DNA from: Kiloniellaceae bacterium
GTDB taxonomy: Bacteria; Pseudomonadota; Alphaproteobacteria; Kiloniellales; Kiloniellaceae
Direction: 5' to 3'
DNA length: 64,000 bases
Assembly (NCBI GenBank): GCA_009377535.1
Contig: WHTV01000006.1
Location: 23,261-87,260, forward strand
In this document: positions 1-7,481 of the stretch, in pieces
Position numbering within the stretch: the first letter of the stretch is position 1
How the letters are laid out: each line of letters starts with the position of its first letter
Position numbers and translations under genes: made by a program
Notes under the pieces: model-generated
Databases searched by the model: none
The model's input: the letters and a program-made list of their open reading frames with translations, nothing else
Told to the model about the DNA's origin: nothing

Positions 1-302
1 GGCGTGTTGGTCACGGTGATGCCGCGCTGACGCGCAGTCTTCAGGTCGATGTGGTCGACGCCGGTGCCGAAGGAGGCGATCAGCTTCAACTGCGAGCCGG
101 CCTGGGAGAGCACCGCCGCATCGATGCGGTCCGTTACCGTCGGCACCAGCACCTCGCCCTCCTTCACCGCCTCGATCAGCTGGGCCTGGCTCATCGGCTT
201 GTCCTCGAGGTTGAGGCGGCAGTCGAAGAGCTCCATCATCCGCGTCTCGATGGCATCGGGCAGGCGACGGGTGACGATCACGCGGACCTTTTTCTGGGGC
301 AT
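1..302 (-). CDS. D-2-hydroxyacid dehydrogenase (glyoxylate/hydroxypyruvate reductase type), 3' end cut by window edge
   Basis: The reverse strand encodes the first 100 residues of a D-isomer-specific 2-hydroxyacid dehydrogenase, starting MPQKKVRVIVTRRLPDA and cut by the left edge. The segment LIASFGTGVDHIDL at residues 74-87 is the conserved substrate-side signature of the catalytic domain. The NAD(P)-binding Rossmann domain and the Arg/Glu/His catalytic residues lie outside the window, so the substrate (glyoxylate, hydroxypyruvate or another 2-keto acid) cannot be decided. Members are soluble NAD(P)H-dependent reductases. It is divergent from the SH3 gene at 510 with about 207 bp between them, which shows no clear promoter or repeat. 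Confidence 0.88.
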   Translation of the reverse strand, partial: MPQKKVRVIVTRRLPDAIETRMMELFDCRLNLEDKPMSQAQLIEAVKEGEVLVPTVTDRIDAAVLSQAGSQLKLIASFGTGVDHIDLKTARQRGITVTNT

Positions 303-509
303 TGCTTCCTTACTCGAGATGCGGGCCAGGCCGGCCGGGACCCAAAATCAAGCGGGGCACGAAAGGCGGCGGAACTTGCGCCTTGCCATAGCAGGCGGGG
401 CGCCGGCTTGTCCAGGGGACAGGCCGTTTCCCAGACCCTCCGGGCCTGGCGGGGCGCCGACGCCGGGCGCCGCCTTGACCCGGCGCGAGGCGCGCGGTTA
501 GGAAATGAT

Positions 510-1085
510 ATGCCGAGATTTCTCCCGCTCTTTGCCCTGCTGCTGGCCGCCGCGATGCTCGCGGGCGGGGGGCTGGCCGCGGCCGCACCGGCTCTCGCCC
601 AGGAGGAGGAGGCGGCGGAGGCGGAGCCCGCCGGCGAGAGCGATGCCGAGCGGCCGACCCCGGCGGGGCGCACCGGGCTGCCGCTGCCGCGCTTCGTCAC
701 CCTGCGCGCCGACGAGGTGAACCTGCGCACCGGGCCGGGCACCCGCTATCCCATCGACTGGGTCTATCGGCGCCGCGGACTGCCCGTGGAGATCGTCGAC
801 GAGTTCGACACCTGGCGGCGCATCCGCGACTGGCAGGGCACGGAGGGCTGGGTGCACCAGTCCATGGTGCAGGGCCAGCGCGGCCTGCTGGTGACCGGCA
901 AGCGCCAGACCCTGCGCCGCCGCCCGGAGCCCGAGGCTCCGGCCGTCGCCCTACTGGATGCCGGCGTGGTCGGCGTGCTGGAACGCTGTCAGGCGGCCTG
1001 GTGCGAGGTGACCGCCGGCGGCTTCAGCGGCTGGCTGCCGCGCGAAGCTTTCTACGGCCTCTATGTCGACGAGAGCCTGGAGTAG
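510..1085 (+). CDS. Exported SH3 domain protein (two bacterial SH3 domains)
   Basis: A 191-residue protein with a cleavable-type signal peptide: hydrophobic core at residues 5-26, likely cut after ALA near residue 30. An acidic/proline linker follows to about residue 60. The first SH3 domain (about 62-128) carries VNLRTGPGTRYPIDWVYRR and the tail motif GTEGWVHQSMV. A second, degenerate SH3 copy spans about 130-185 (GGFSGWLPREAFYGLY). Such proteins act in the periplasm, usually binding peptidoglycan or a wall enzyme; no catalytic domain is present. The ATG at 510 is chosen because it begins the signal peptide; in-frame codons upstream encode no plausible extension. A hydroxyacid dehydrogenase divergent from an SH3 protein recurs in alphaproteobacteria. 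Confidence 0.85.
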   Translation: MPRFLPLFALLLAAAMLAGGGLAAAAPALAQEEEAAEAEPAGESDAERPTPAGRTGLPLPRFVTLRADEVNLRTGPGTRYPIDWVYRRRGLPVEIVDEFDTWRRIRDWQGTEGWVHQSMVQGQRGLLVTGKRQTLRRRPEPEAPAVALLDAGVVGVLERCQAAWCEVTAGGFSGWLPREAFYGLYVDESLE

Positions 1086-1146
1086 GAACGGAGATAGGCT
1101 CGCGCACGCGCTCGCCGGAGCCGGGTGAGGGGCTACCAGCGCCGCC

Positions 1147-1749
1147 TTACGCGAAGTCCTGGGCCAGGGCGCCGCGCACGTCTTCCGGCAGGATCGTCAT
1201 GTGACTGTACTCCGGGTGAGTGAAGCCCAGCACCACGCGGGTGCCCGGCTGCCTGAACTTGGCCACCTGGGCGTCGGTGAAGGGGAAGTGGACGAACTGC
1301 ACCGAGGAGGCCTTGCCGGCGGCAGTCGTGCGGTCGACGTCCTCCTCCGGTTTGCCGAGAATGCGCTCGCCCTCGACCTCGAAGAATGCCGTCTCCTCGA
1401 CGCCGCCCAGCTTGGACAGGAAGGTCTTGCGGCGCCGTTCGTCGTCGATCTCGAACATCACCGTGGCGATCAGCTCGCGGCCCTGCGGGATGAGCGGGTT
1501 GTAGGCCCTCAGCTCGTCTTCGATCTGCACTTCGCCGCCCTTTTCGATGTAGAGCATCTCGTGGACCTGGGCCCACATGGTGTCGTAGCTCTCGAAGTAG
1601 AACGTGCAGACGGGTCCGACGTCCTGACGGCGGAACTTCTTCTTGGCCACCAGGTCGCGGCGCAGTTCCCGGCGCTCGCTCTCGTAGGCCGCCATGGGAA
1701 GGATATCTTCGCGGGTGATTTCTCGTTTCATCGCAAGTCCGGTGCTCAT
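1147..1749 (-). CDS. DUF3501 family protein
   Basis: A 200-residue soluble protein matching the DUF3501 family, with the typical opening KREITREDILPMAAYE, the middle segment FYFESYDTMWAQVHEML and a charged second half. There is no signal peptide, membrane segment or recognisable catalytic motif. The biochemical role of the family is unknown to me. The gene follows the Fe-S/CCG gene (65 bp gap) and rubrerythrin on the same strand, and this trio is a recurrent proteobacterial set, so a redox or peroxide-related role together with those proteins is inferred. The start at 1749 begins MSTGLAMKREI; the Met at residue 7 is an alternative. The protein ends near 1147, convergent with the SH3 gene. Confidence 0.85.
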   Translation of the reverse strand: MSTGLAMKREITREDILPMAAYESERRELRRDLVAKKKFRRQDVGPVCTFYFESYDTMWAQVHEMLYIEKGGEVQIEDELRAYNPLIPQGRELIATVMFEIDDERRRKTFLSKLGGVEETAFFEVEGERILGKPEEDVDRTTAAGKASSVQFVHFPFTDAQVAKFRQPGTRVVLGFTHPEYSHMTILPEDVRGALAQDFA

Positions 1750-1814
1750 GTCGTTGCGCTCCTCACTGCATTTGGGCTGCCCACGCCTTTGCGCCAGCCC
1801 TTTGGCGCCCTCGC

Positions 1815-3161
1815 CTAGTCGGCAAGGCCGTAGGCCTTCGCGAAGAGCTCGATGGGGTGGTAGCTGCGGGCAACCTGCGGTTTGCCCTCCATCTGCAGGC
1901 GATCGATGCCCTGCAACAGGTGCTGTCCGGCCAGCGGGCATTCCGAGGCGATGTAGGCCTTGCCGGCTTGCGCGGCCTGGCGCGCCGCGGGGCGGCCAAC
2001 CTTGATGGCCGTCTCGAAGTGCTGCTTCAGGACACCCCAGGAGCCGCCGTGGCCGGAGCAGCGCTCGATGACCTTCACGTCGGCCTCGGGCAGCAGGCGC
2101 AGCATCTCCGCCGCCTTGGCGCCGACGTTCTGGGCGCGGGCATGGCAGGCCATGTGCAGGGCGACGCCGCCCTCCAGGGCGCCGAGTCCTTCGGCCAGGC
2201 CCTCTTTCTTGGCGATGTCGACCACGTATTCGGTGATGTCGAAGCTGTGCTCCGACAGCTTCTGCACCGTCGCGTCGCCGGGCAGGATGAGCGGCCACTC
2301 GAACTTCAGCATCAAGGCGCAGGAAGGGGTCAGCGCGACAATGTCGTAACCCTGGTCGATCCAGCTGCAGAGCTCGGCGGAAACGCGCTTTGCCGAGTCG
2401 GCCACCTTCGCGATGTCGCCGTTCTCCAGCTGCGGCATGCCGCAGCAGGCGGGATAGACGACTGCGGTTTCGACGCCGTTCCTGGCCAGCACGGCCTGTG
2501 CGGCCTCGCCGATCTTCGGGTTGTTGTAGTTCACGAAGCAGGTCGCGTAGAGCGCCACCTTGCGGCCCCGGGCCGGTGCCGTGGCGTCGACCTCCGGCGG
2601 GTGCTGCTTGGCGCGCAGGGCGAAGGTCTTGCCATGGAACTGCGGCAGCTCGGCCTCGCGGTGCACGCCGGCGACGCTCTCCATGACCGGGCGCGTCAGC
2701 TTGTTCCTGGTGCCGCCGGCCCAGTTCACCAGACCCGGCACGAGACCGGCCAGCTTGCCGTTGCGGTCGGTCTTGGTGAGCTGCTCGACGCGGAAGTCGG
2801 TCTGTCCGGATTTCCGCTCGGCCGCGCGGTAGCGCAGCATAAGGTGCGCGAAGTCGATGTTGAACTCATGGGGCGGCACGTAGGGACAGCTCACCATGAA
2901 GCACATATCGCAGAGCGTGCAGGCGTCGACGACCTGCTTGTAGTCGGCCTTGTCGACGCTGTCGAGTTCGCCAGTCGCCGACTCGTCGATGAGATCGAAG
3001 AGGCGCGGAAAGGAATCGCAGAGATTGAAGCAGCGACGGCAGCCATGGCAGATGTCGAAGATGCGCTCGACTTCCGCGTTCAGCTTGTCCCAGTCGTAGA
3101 AGTCCGGATCGTTCCAATCGATCGGATGGCGCACCGGCGCGTTCAAGCCACCTTCGCTCAT
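1815..3161 (-). CDS. GlpC/HdrB-like Fe-S protein with two ferredoxin clusters and two CCG domains
   Basis: A 448-residue cytosolic electron-transfer protein. The N-terminus holds two [4Fe-4S] motifs: Cys 38, 41, 44, 48 (ICHGCRRCFNLC) and Cys 81, 84, 87, 92 (CTLCDMCFMVSCP). The C-terminal half has two CCG-type domains as in heterodisulfide reductase subunit B and GlpC. The first is intact (Cys 208, CCG at 239-241, Cys 281). The second keeps Cys 339 but reads CSGHGG at 368-373 where CCG is expected, so one cysteine ligand is replaced by Ser. It sits between rubrerythrin (upstream) and DUF3501 and may feed electrons to the di-iron protein, which is inference. The start at 3161 (MSEGGLNAPVRHP) is preferred over a long Arg-rich upstream extension. 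Confidence 0.9.
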   Translation of the reverse strand: MSEGGLNAPVRHPIDWNDPDFYDWDKLNAEVERIFDICHGCRRCFNLCDSFPRLFDLIDESATGELDSVDKADYKQVVDACTLCDMCFMVSCPYVPPHEFNIDFAHLMLRYRAAERKSGQTDFRVEQLTKTDRNGKLAGLVPGLVNWAGGTRNKLTRPVMESVAGVHREAELPQFHGKTFALRAKQHPPEVDATAPARGRKVALYATCFVNYNNPKIGEAAQAVLARNGVETAVVYPACCGMPQLENGDIAKVADSAKRVSAELCSWIDQGYDIVALTPSCALMLKFEWPLILPGDATVQKLSEHSFDITEYVVDIAKKEGLAEGLGALEGGVALHMACHARAQNVGAKAAEMLRLLPEADVKVIERCSGHGGSWGVLKQHFETAIKVGRPAARQAAQAGKAYIASECPLAGQHLLQGIDRLQMEGKPQVARSYHPIELFAKAYGLAD

Positions 3162-3288
3162 GCTCTTTCCCTTGTGCCCTCTCCCGGCGTCACGGGTTTC
3201 GGCCTGACGCGGGTGTCGGGGGAGCCGTTGCCGGCGGGCCGGCTTGGCCGTTCGCGCAGATCGTCGCGCTTGCCGCAAGCCGCAGGTG

Positions 3289-3328
3289 CTGAAGCGTCCG
3301 CCGCCGCTGCGGCCGTCAGGCGCTTCAG
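3289..3328 (-). other. 40-nt hairpin between rubrerythrin and the Fe-S gene
   Basis: A perfect 8-bp inverted repeat (ctgaagcg at 3289-3296, cgcttcag at 3321-3328) encloses an inner GC repeat. It lies in the 234-bp gap between two genes of the same strand. No U-run follows, so an mRNA processing or stability element is more likely than a terminator. The rest of the gap shows nothing further. Confidence 0.4.
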
Positions 3329-3395
3329 TCCTGCACTTGCATGAGACGGGATTCCGGAATGGGGCGCGACGGCGCCGGACGGCCCCGCACCGGCA

Positions 3396-3812
3396 TCAGG
3401 CCATAGTGTCGAGAGCCTTCTGGAAGCGGCCAGCGTGGCTCTTTTCGGCCTTCGCCAGGGTCTCGAACCAATCGGCGATCTCGTCAAAGCCCTCTTCGCG
3501 CGCAGTGCGGGCCATGCCGGGATACATGTCGGTGTACTCGTGGGTCTCGCCGGCGATGGCGGACCTCAGGTTCAGCGTGGTGTCGCCGATCGGCTCGCCG
3601 GTCGCCGGATCCCCCACCTCCTCAAGGTACTGCAGATGGCCGTGAGCGTGGCCGGTCTCGCCTTCCGCGGTGGAACGGAAGACGGCGGCAACGTCGTTGT
3701 AGCCCTCGATGTCGGCCTTCTGGGCGAAGTAGAGGTAGCGGCGATTAGCCTGGCTCTCGCCGGCGAAAGCGTCCTTCAGGTTGGCTTCGGTCTTCGAGTT
3801 CTTCAGCGACAT
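3396..3812 (-). CDS. Rubrerythrin, di-iron domain only (no rubredoxin domain)
   Basis: A 138-residue ferritin-like four-helix di-iron protein. Metal ligands appear in the expected places: Glu19 in [11 protein letters not shown], the pair E52-x-x-H55, Glu89/Glu92, and E123-x-x-H126. The rubredoxin-like Cys4 domain of classic rubrerythrin is absent, as in the short erythrin/sulerythrin types, so electrons must come from another protein; the Fe-S/CCG protein encoded next is a candidate. The family reduces hydrogen peroxide in the cytosol. It heads a reverse-strand set with the Fe-S protein and DUF3501. A good promoter and an Irr-box-like palindrome lie upstream, arguing for iron control. Confidence 0.93.
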   Translation of the reverse strand: MSLKNSKTEANLKDAFAGESQANRRYLYFAQKADIEGYNDVAAVFRSTAEGETGHAHGHLQYLEEVGDPATGEPIGDTTLNLRSAIAGETHEYTDMYPGMARTAREEGFDEIADWFETLAKAEKSHAGRFQKALDTMA

Positions 3813-3913
3813 GGCGCTCTCCTGTGGATGAGATTTCGTTTTGGCCGTGAGGGCTTGCTTGCCGTCCGCCAGCCGGTCCGGGAAGACCGACGGGACCGCC
3901 CCCTGAGGGAGAC

Positions 3914-3942
3914 TAAATAGCCCCGGTGCCGGAGCCTGTCAA
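3914..3942 (-). promoter_or_regulatory. Sigma-70 promoter for the rubrerythrin gene
   Basis: On the reverse strand a perfect TTGACA (3942-3937) is followed after 17 bp by TATTTA (3919-3914). Transcription would start near 3907, giving a leader of about 95 nt before the rubrerythrin ATG at 3812. Confidence 0.65.
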
Positions 3943-3946
3943 TAGA

Positions 3947-3961
3947 TTAGAATGATTCTAA
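3947..3961. promoter_or_regulatory. Irr-box (ICE)-like palindrome upstream of the rubrerythrin promoter
   Basis: The 15-bp sequence TTAGAATGATTCTAA is a perfect palindrome around a single central base. Its half sites match the TTAGAA/TTCTAA halves of the iron control element bound by Irr in alphaproteobacteria. It ends 4 bp upstream of the -35 box of the rubrerythrin promoter and lies about 30 bp beyond the 3' end of irr. That position could support activation or, by overlap with polymerase, repression. Binding by Irr is inferred from the motif and the adjacent irr gene. Confidence 0.65.
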
Positions 3962-3992
3962 GGAAGTTTGGGAGAGCCGCGAGAAGCGAAGA

Positions 3993-4421
3993 TCACTCGG
4001 CGTCTTGCAACCGAATGATGACGTCGATGCGCGCCACCCTGGTGTCGTCCGGCGGTGTCGGCAGCCTGTCGAGTTGGACCAGTTCACCCGGGATGTCCTG
4101 CAGGCGGCCGCTGTTCTCGAAGTAGAAGTGATGATGCTCCGACACGTTGGTGTCGAAGTAGGAGCGCCCGGATTCCACCACCACCTCGCGCAGCAGGCCA
4201 GCCGTAGTGAACTGGTGCAGGCTGTTGTAGATGGTGGCCAGCGAGACGCGCACGCTGTCGCCAACGGCTTCGGCATGCAGTTGCTCGGCCGTGATGTGGC
4301 GGTCGCAGCCGCCCGGGGCCTCGAACAGCAACTTGGCGAGCGCCAAGCGCTGGCGGGTCGGCCGCAGTCCAGCCCCCTTTAGGCGCTGCACGAGCGCGCT
4401 GTATGGACGATCTTTGCTCAT
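3993..4421 (-). CDS. irr: Iron response regulator Irr (Fur family)
   Basis: A 142-residue Fur-family DNA-binding protein. The winged helix spans about residues 8-85 (LRPTRQRLALAKLLFE, VSLATIYNSLHQF). The dimerisation/metal domain carries the triple histidine EHHHFYFENSG (His96-98), typical of Irr and matching its second haem/metal site. The N-terminal Cys-Pro haem regulatory motif of Bradyrhizobium Irr is absent, as in Rhizobium-type Irr. The gene is divergent from fabA-fabB-fabI, an arrangement conserved in alphaproteobacteria. Irr controls haem synthesis, Fe-S assembly and iron storage genes according to haem status. An Irr-box-like site lies just beyond its 3' end, upstream of rubrerythrin. 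The promoter is given separately. Confidence 0.93.
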   Translation of the reverse strand: MSKDRPYSALVQRLKGAGLRPTRQRLALAKLLFEAPGGCDRHITAEQLHAEAVGDSVRVSLATIYNSLHQFTTAGLLREVVVESGRSYFDTNVSEHHHFYFENSGRLQDIPGELVQLDRLPTPPDDTRVARIDVIIRLQDAE

Positions 4422-4453
4422 GGCTTCCCGCTATATGGTTCCCAACTCGACGA

Positions 4454-4483
4454 ATTAAAGTGGCAAAAACAGACTCATGTCAA
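4454..4483 (-). promoter_or_regulatory. Sigma-70 promoter for irr
   Basis: Reverse strand: TTGACA (4483-4478), an 18-bp spacer, then TTTAAT (4459-4454). The predicted start near 4447 gives a leader of about 26 nt before the irr ATG at 4421. No Irr-box-like palindrome was seen here, so autoregulation is not evident. Confidence 0.6.
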
Positions 4484-4542
4484 TTTCTTTGGAACCGCTA
4501 TAAAGCAATTCCGCAGCCGCTTCGTCCGACGGCGGGCGCTAA

Positions 4543-4558
4543 CCGGGTGTTAACCCGG
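4543..4558. repeat. Short inverted repeat in the irr-fabA divergent region
   Basis: CCGGGT-gtta-ACCCGG, a perfect 6-bp inverted repeat, lies between the irr and fabA promoters, about 45 bp upstream of the fabA -35 box. It may be an operator; no binding protein can be named. The 388-bp gap from 4422 to 4810 otherwise holds the irr promoter, the fabA promoter, the hairpin at 4634-4691 and a roughly 120-bp stretch with no clear signal. Confidence 0.3.
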
Positions 4559-4601
4559 GTCGGCCAGCCTAACCAGGCCGGAAGCCGGGAAGCGAAGCTG
4601 T

Positions 4602-4628
4602 TTGACAGCGGTTTTCCTATGCTATAGT
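4602..4628 (+). promoter_or_regulatory. Promoter upstream of fabA
   Basis: TTGACA at 4602-4607, a 15-bp spacer, and an extended -10 TGcTATAGT ending at 4628. The predicted start is at about 4635, exactly where the terminator-like hairpin begins. The distance to the fabA start at 4811 is about 175 nt. Confidence 0.6.
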
Positions 4629-4633
4629 CCGCC

Positions 4634-4691
4634 AAGCGTTGGCCGGATGCTTCCTTGAGCGCTCTGGGAAGTGCTTGCGGCAACGCTTTTT
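4634..4691 (+). terminator. Intrinsic-terminator-like hairpin in the fabA leader (attenuator or small RNA)
   Basis: AAGCGTTG (4634-4641) pairs with CAACGCTT (4681-4688) and, after one bulged G, CCG pairs with CGG. An inner helix forms between 4649-4654 and 4667-4672, and T5 sits at 4687-4691. No forward-strand gene lies upstream that would need terminating. The unit from the promoter (4602-4628) to the T-run would give a transcript of about 57 nt, so it is either an attenuator in front of fabA or a small RNA gene. Confidence 0.55.
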
Positions 4692-4810
4692 GTCGTGGCG
4701 GAAGCGCCGAGGGAAGCCTATGTAGGTGTGAGGCTTTTCGGACGTTTCGCGGCCGCGGATGATTGGTGTGGCGGCGTGTAAGGCCGCTGAAAGAAAAGGT
4801 GCCGGACCGG

Positions 4811-5341
4811 GTGGATCTATTGACCGAAAGAAAGAACAGCTTCCGTTACGAAGATCTGCTGAAGTGTGCGCACGGGAAGCTCTTTGGCCCGGGCAATGCG
4901 CAACTCCCTCTCCCGCCGATGCTGATGTTCGACCGCATCACCGAAATCACCGACGACGGCGGCCAACACGGCAAGGGCCATGTCGTCGCCGAGATGGACA
5001 TCAAGCCGGACCTCTGGTTCTTCGGCTGTCACTTCGAGGGCGACCCGGTGATGCCGGGCTGCCTTGGCCTCGACTCCCTTTGGCAGCTGGTCGGGTTCTT
5101 CCTCGGCTGGCTCGGCGCGCCGGGTCGCGGCCGCGCCCTGGGGGTCGGCGAGGTGAAATTCACCGACATGGTGACCCCGGCGGTCAAGATGGTGAGCTAT
5201 CACCTCGAACTGAAGCGCGTGCGCATGGGCAAGCTGGTGCTGGGCGTCGCCGACGGCGTCATGAAGGCCGACGGCACGCCGATCTATGCGGCCAAAGACC
5301 TGAAGGTCGGCCTTTTTCAGCGCGAGCCGCAGTCGGCCTGA
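4811..5341 (+). CDS. fabA: 3-hydroxydecanoyl-ACP dehydratase/isomerase FabA
   Basis: A 176-residue hot-dog-fold enzyme that dehydrates 3-hydroxydecanoyl-ACP and isomerises trans-2 to cis-3-decenoyl-ACP, the branch point to unsaturated fatty acids in the cytosolic type II pathway. The active site is clear: His74 in [14 protein letters not shown] and Asp88 in [10 protein letters not shown]. Length matches E. coli FabA (172). The GTG at 4811 is chosen because AAAAGG lies about 10 nt upstream. The in-frame TTG at 4820, giving MTERKNSF, is an alternative, and a TTG at 4763 would add residues unlike the family. It is followed by fabB after 89 bp and then fabI. Confidence 0.95.
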   Translation: MDLLTERKNSFRYEDLLKCAHGKLFGPGNAQLPLPPMLMFDRITEITDDGGQHGKGHVVAEMDIKPDLWFFGCHFEGDPVMPGCLGLDSLWQLVGFFLGWLGAPGRGRALGVGEVKFTDMVTPAVKMVSYHLELKRVRMGKLVLGVADGVMKADGTPIYAAKDLKVGLFQREPQSA

Positions 5342-5430
5342 GCCGGCAGACAGCGCCCTGGTCGCCGACGCCCGGCGCCGGGGGCGAAGCGAGTATCAGA
5401 GACCACAGCCGCAGGACGAACGGAATTTCT

Positions 5431-6651
5431 ATGCGCCGAGTTGTCGTCACCGGATTGGGCATCGTCTCCAGCATCGGCAACAACAGGGCCGAGGTGGTCG
5501 ACGCCCTGAAAGCCGGCCGTTCGGGTATCGAGTTTTGCGATACCTACGCGGAAATGGGCTTTCGCAGCCACGTGCACGGATCGCTAAAGGTCGACCTGGA
5601 CGCCCACGTCGACCGCAAGCTGCGCCGTTTCATGGGCGACGGGGCGGCCTACAACTATGTCGCCATGCAGGAAGCCATCGCCGACGCCGGCCTCACCGAG
5701 GCGGAGGTCTCGCACGAGCGCAGCGGCATCGTCATGGGCTCCGGCGGCCCTTCGACCTCCAATCAGGTCGAGGCCGCCGACTTGGCGCGCAGCAAGGGCC
5801 CCAGGCGGGTCGGCCCCTACATGGTGCCGCGCTGCATGTCGTCGACCAACTCGGCAAACATCGCCACCGCCTTCAAGATCAAAGGTCTCAGCTACTCGAT
5901 CTCCTCGGCCTGTTCGACCTCCGCCCACTGCATCGGCAACGGCAGCGAGCTGATCCAGATGGGCAAGCAGGATGTCGTCTTTGCCGGCGGCGGCGAGGAG
6001 TTGCACTGGACCCTGAGCGTGCTGTTCGACGCCATGGGCGCCCTTTCCAGCGGCTACAACGACGCCCCGGCGCGCGCCAGCCGCGCCTACGACCGCGACC
6101 GCGACGGCTTCGTGATCTCCGGCGGCGGCGGCGTGGTGGTGCTGGAGGAGCTGGAACACGCCAAAGCACGCGGCGCCAAGATCTATGGCGAGGTCGCAGG
6201 CTACGCGGCGACCTCCGACGGCGCCGACATGGTGGCGCCCTCCGGCGAGGGCGCGGCGCGCTGCATGCGCCTGGCCATGCAGAGTCTCGGCAACACGCCG
6301 GTCGACTACATCAATGCCCACGGCACCTCGACACCGGTCGGCGACATCATCGAGTTGAAGGCGATCCGCGAGGCCTTCGGCGCCGACATGCCGCGGGTTT
6401 CCTCCACCAAGTCGCTGACGGGCCATTCCCAGGGCGCAACGGGCGTGCACGAGGCGATCTATTCCCTGCTGATGATGGACAACGCCTTCGTCGCCGCCTC
6501 CGCGAATATCGAGAATCTCGATCCCGAAGCCGACGGCATGCCGATCGTCCGCGCGCTGGAAGAGAACGTCCAATTGAATTGCGTCATGTCCAACAGCTTC
6601 GGCTTCGGTGGCACCAACGCCAGCCTCGCCTTCAAGCGTTTCGACGGATAA
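5431..6651 (+). CDS. fabB: 3-oxoacyl-ACP synthase I FabB
   Basis: A 406-residue condensing enzyme, the same length as E. coli FabB. The thiolase-fold catalytic triad is present: Cys161 in [11 protein letters not shown], His297 in [12 protein letters not shown] and His332 in [11 protein letters not shown]. FabB elongates cis-3-decenoyl-ACP made by FabA, so the pair defines the anaerobic-type unsaturated fatty acid branch. The C-terminal [12 protein letters not shown] is the usual family ending. The ATG at 5431 ([16 protein letters not shown]) is the standard start. It lies between fabA and fabI on the same strand, probably one transcript. The reading frame is open far upstream through fabA, but that part is not coding. 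Confidence 0.96.
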   Translation: MRRVVVTGLGIVSSIGNNRAEVVDALKAGRSGIEFCDTYAEMGFRSHVHGSLKVDLDAHVDRKLRRFMGDGAAYNYVAMQEAIADAGLTEAEVSHERSGIVMGSGGPSTSNQVEAADLARSKGPRRVGPYMVPRCMSSTNSANIATAFKIKGLSYSISSACSTSAHCIGNGSELIQMGKQDVVFAGGGEELHWTLSVLFDAMGALSSGYNDAPARASRAYDRDRDGFVISGGGGVVVLEELEHAKARGAKIYGEVAGYAATSDGADMVAPSGEGAARCMRLAMQSLGNTPVDYINAHGTSTPVGDIIELKAIREAFGADMPRVSSTKSLTGHSQGATGVHEAIYSLLMMDNAFVAASANIENLDPEADGMPIVRALEENVQLNCVMSNSFGFGGTNASLAFKRFDG

Positions 6652-6671
6652 CGGGGCAGGCAAGGGGGAAA

Positions 6672-7475
6672 ATGGCAGGGTTGATGGCCGGTAAGCGCGG
6701 CCTGATCATGGGGGTGGCCAACGACCACTCCATCGCTTGGGGCATGGCGCAGGCTCTGCATCGTCAGGGCGCTGAACTGGCCTTTACCTATCAGGGCGCG
6801 GCTTTCGAGCGGCGCGTGCGGCCGCTCGCCGAATCCGCGGGCTCCAATCTGGTGCTGCCTTGCGACGTCGAGGACGAATCCGAGGTCGCCAGCGTTTTCG
6901 CCAGGCTGGGGGAGGTCTGGGGCTCGCTCGACTTCGTGGTCCACGCCATCGCCTACTCCGACAAGGAGGAGCTGAAAGGGCGCTACCTCAACACCAGCCG
7001 CGCCAACTTCCGGCGCACCCTGGCGATCTCCTGCTACTCCTTCACGTCGGTAGCGCGCGAGGCGGCCCCGCTGATGCCGAACGGCGGCAGCCTGATCACG
7101 CTGTCCTACCTGGGCGCCGAGCGGGTCACCCCGAACTACAACGTCATGGGCGTCGCCAAGGCCGCGCTGGAAGCCAGCGTGCGCTACCTCGCCGTCGATC
7201 TAGGCGCGCAGGGCATCCGCGTCAACGCCATCTCGGCCGGACCGATGCGCACCCTGGCCGGTTCGGCCATCGGCGACGCGCGCTTCGTGTTCGGCTGGAA
7301 CCGTGACCACGCGCCGCTGAAGCGCAACGTGCTGCTGGAGGAGGTCGGCTCGTCTGGCCTCTACCTCGCCTCCGACCTGTCGCAGGGCGTAACCGGCGAG
7401 GTACATCATGTCGACGGCGGCTACAACATCGTCGGCATTCCTTCGCCCGGCCGCATGACCCGGCCCAGCGAATAG
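6672..7475 (+). CDS. fabI: Enoyl-ACP reductase FabI
   Basis: A 267-residue short-chain dehydrogenase-type reductase that performs the last step of each fatty acid elongation cycle with NAD(P)H. Seen: the cofactor loop [15 protein letters not shown] at the N-terminus, and Tyr156 with Lys163 (YNVMGVAK), the FabI-specific Y-x6-K spacing. It follows fabB by 20 bp, and GGGGGA-rich bases precede the ATG at 6672; the ATG at 6684 ([10 protein letters not shown]) is also possible. FabI is the triclosan and isoniazid-class target family. The gene ends 6 bp before the convergent ugpQ. Confidence 0.95.
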   Translation: MAGLMAGKRGLIMGVANDHSIAWGMAQALHRQGAELAFTYQGAAFERRVRPLAESAGSNLVLPCDVEDESEVASVFARLGEVWGSLDFVVHAIAYSDKEELKGRYLNTSRANFRRTLAISCYSFTSVAREAAPLMPNGGSLITLSYLGAERVTPNYNVMGVAKAALEASVRYLAVDLGAQGIRVNAISAGPMRTLAGSAIGDARFVFGWNRDHAPLKRNVLLEEVGSSGLYLASDLSQGVTGEVHHVDGGYNIVGIPSPGRMTRPSE

Positions 7476-7481
7476 AGCGCT

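Noticed and set aside
4759..5430. Upstream extension of the fabB frame through fabA
   Set aside because: Arg-rich, unlike any FabB; fabA occupies another frame and fabB has a normal start at 5431.
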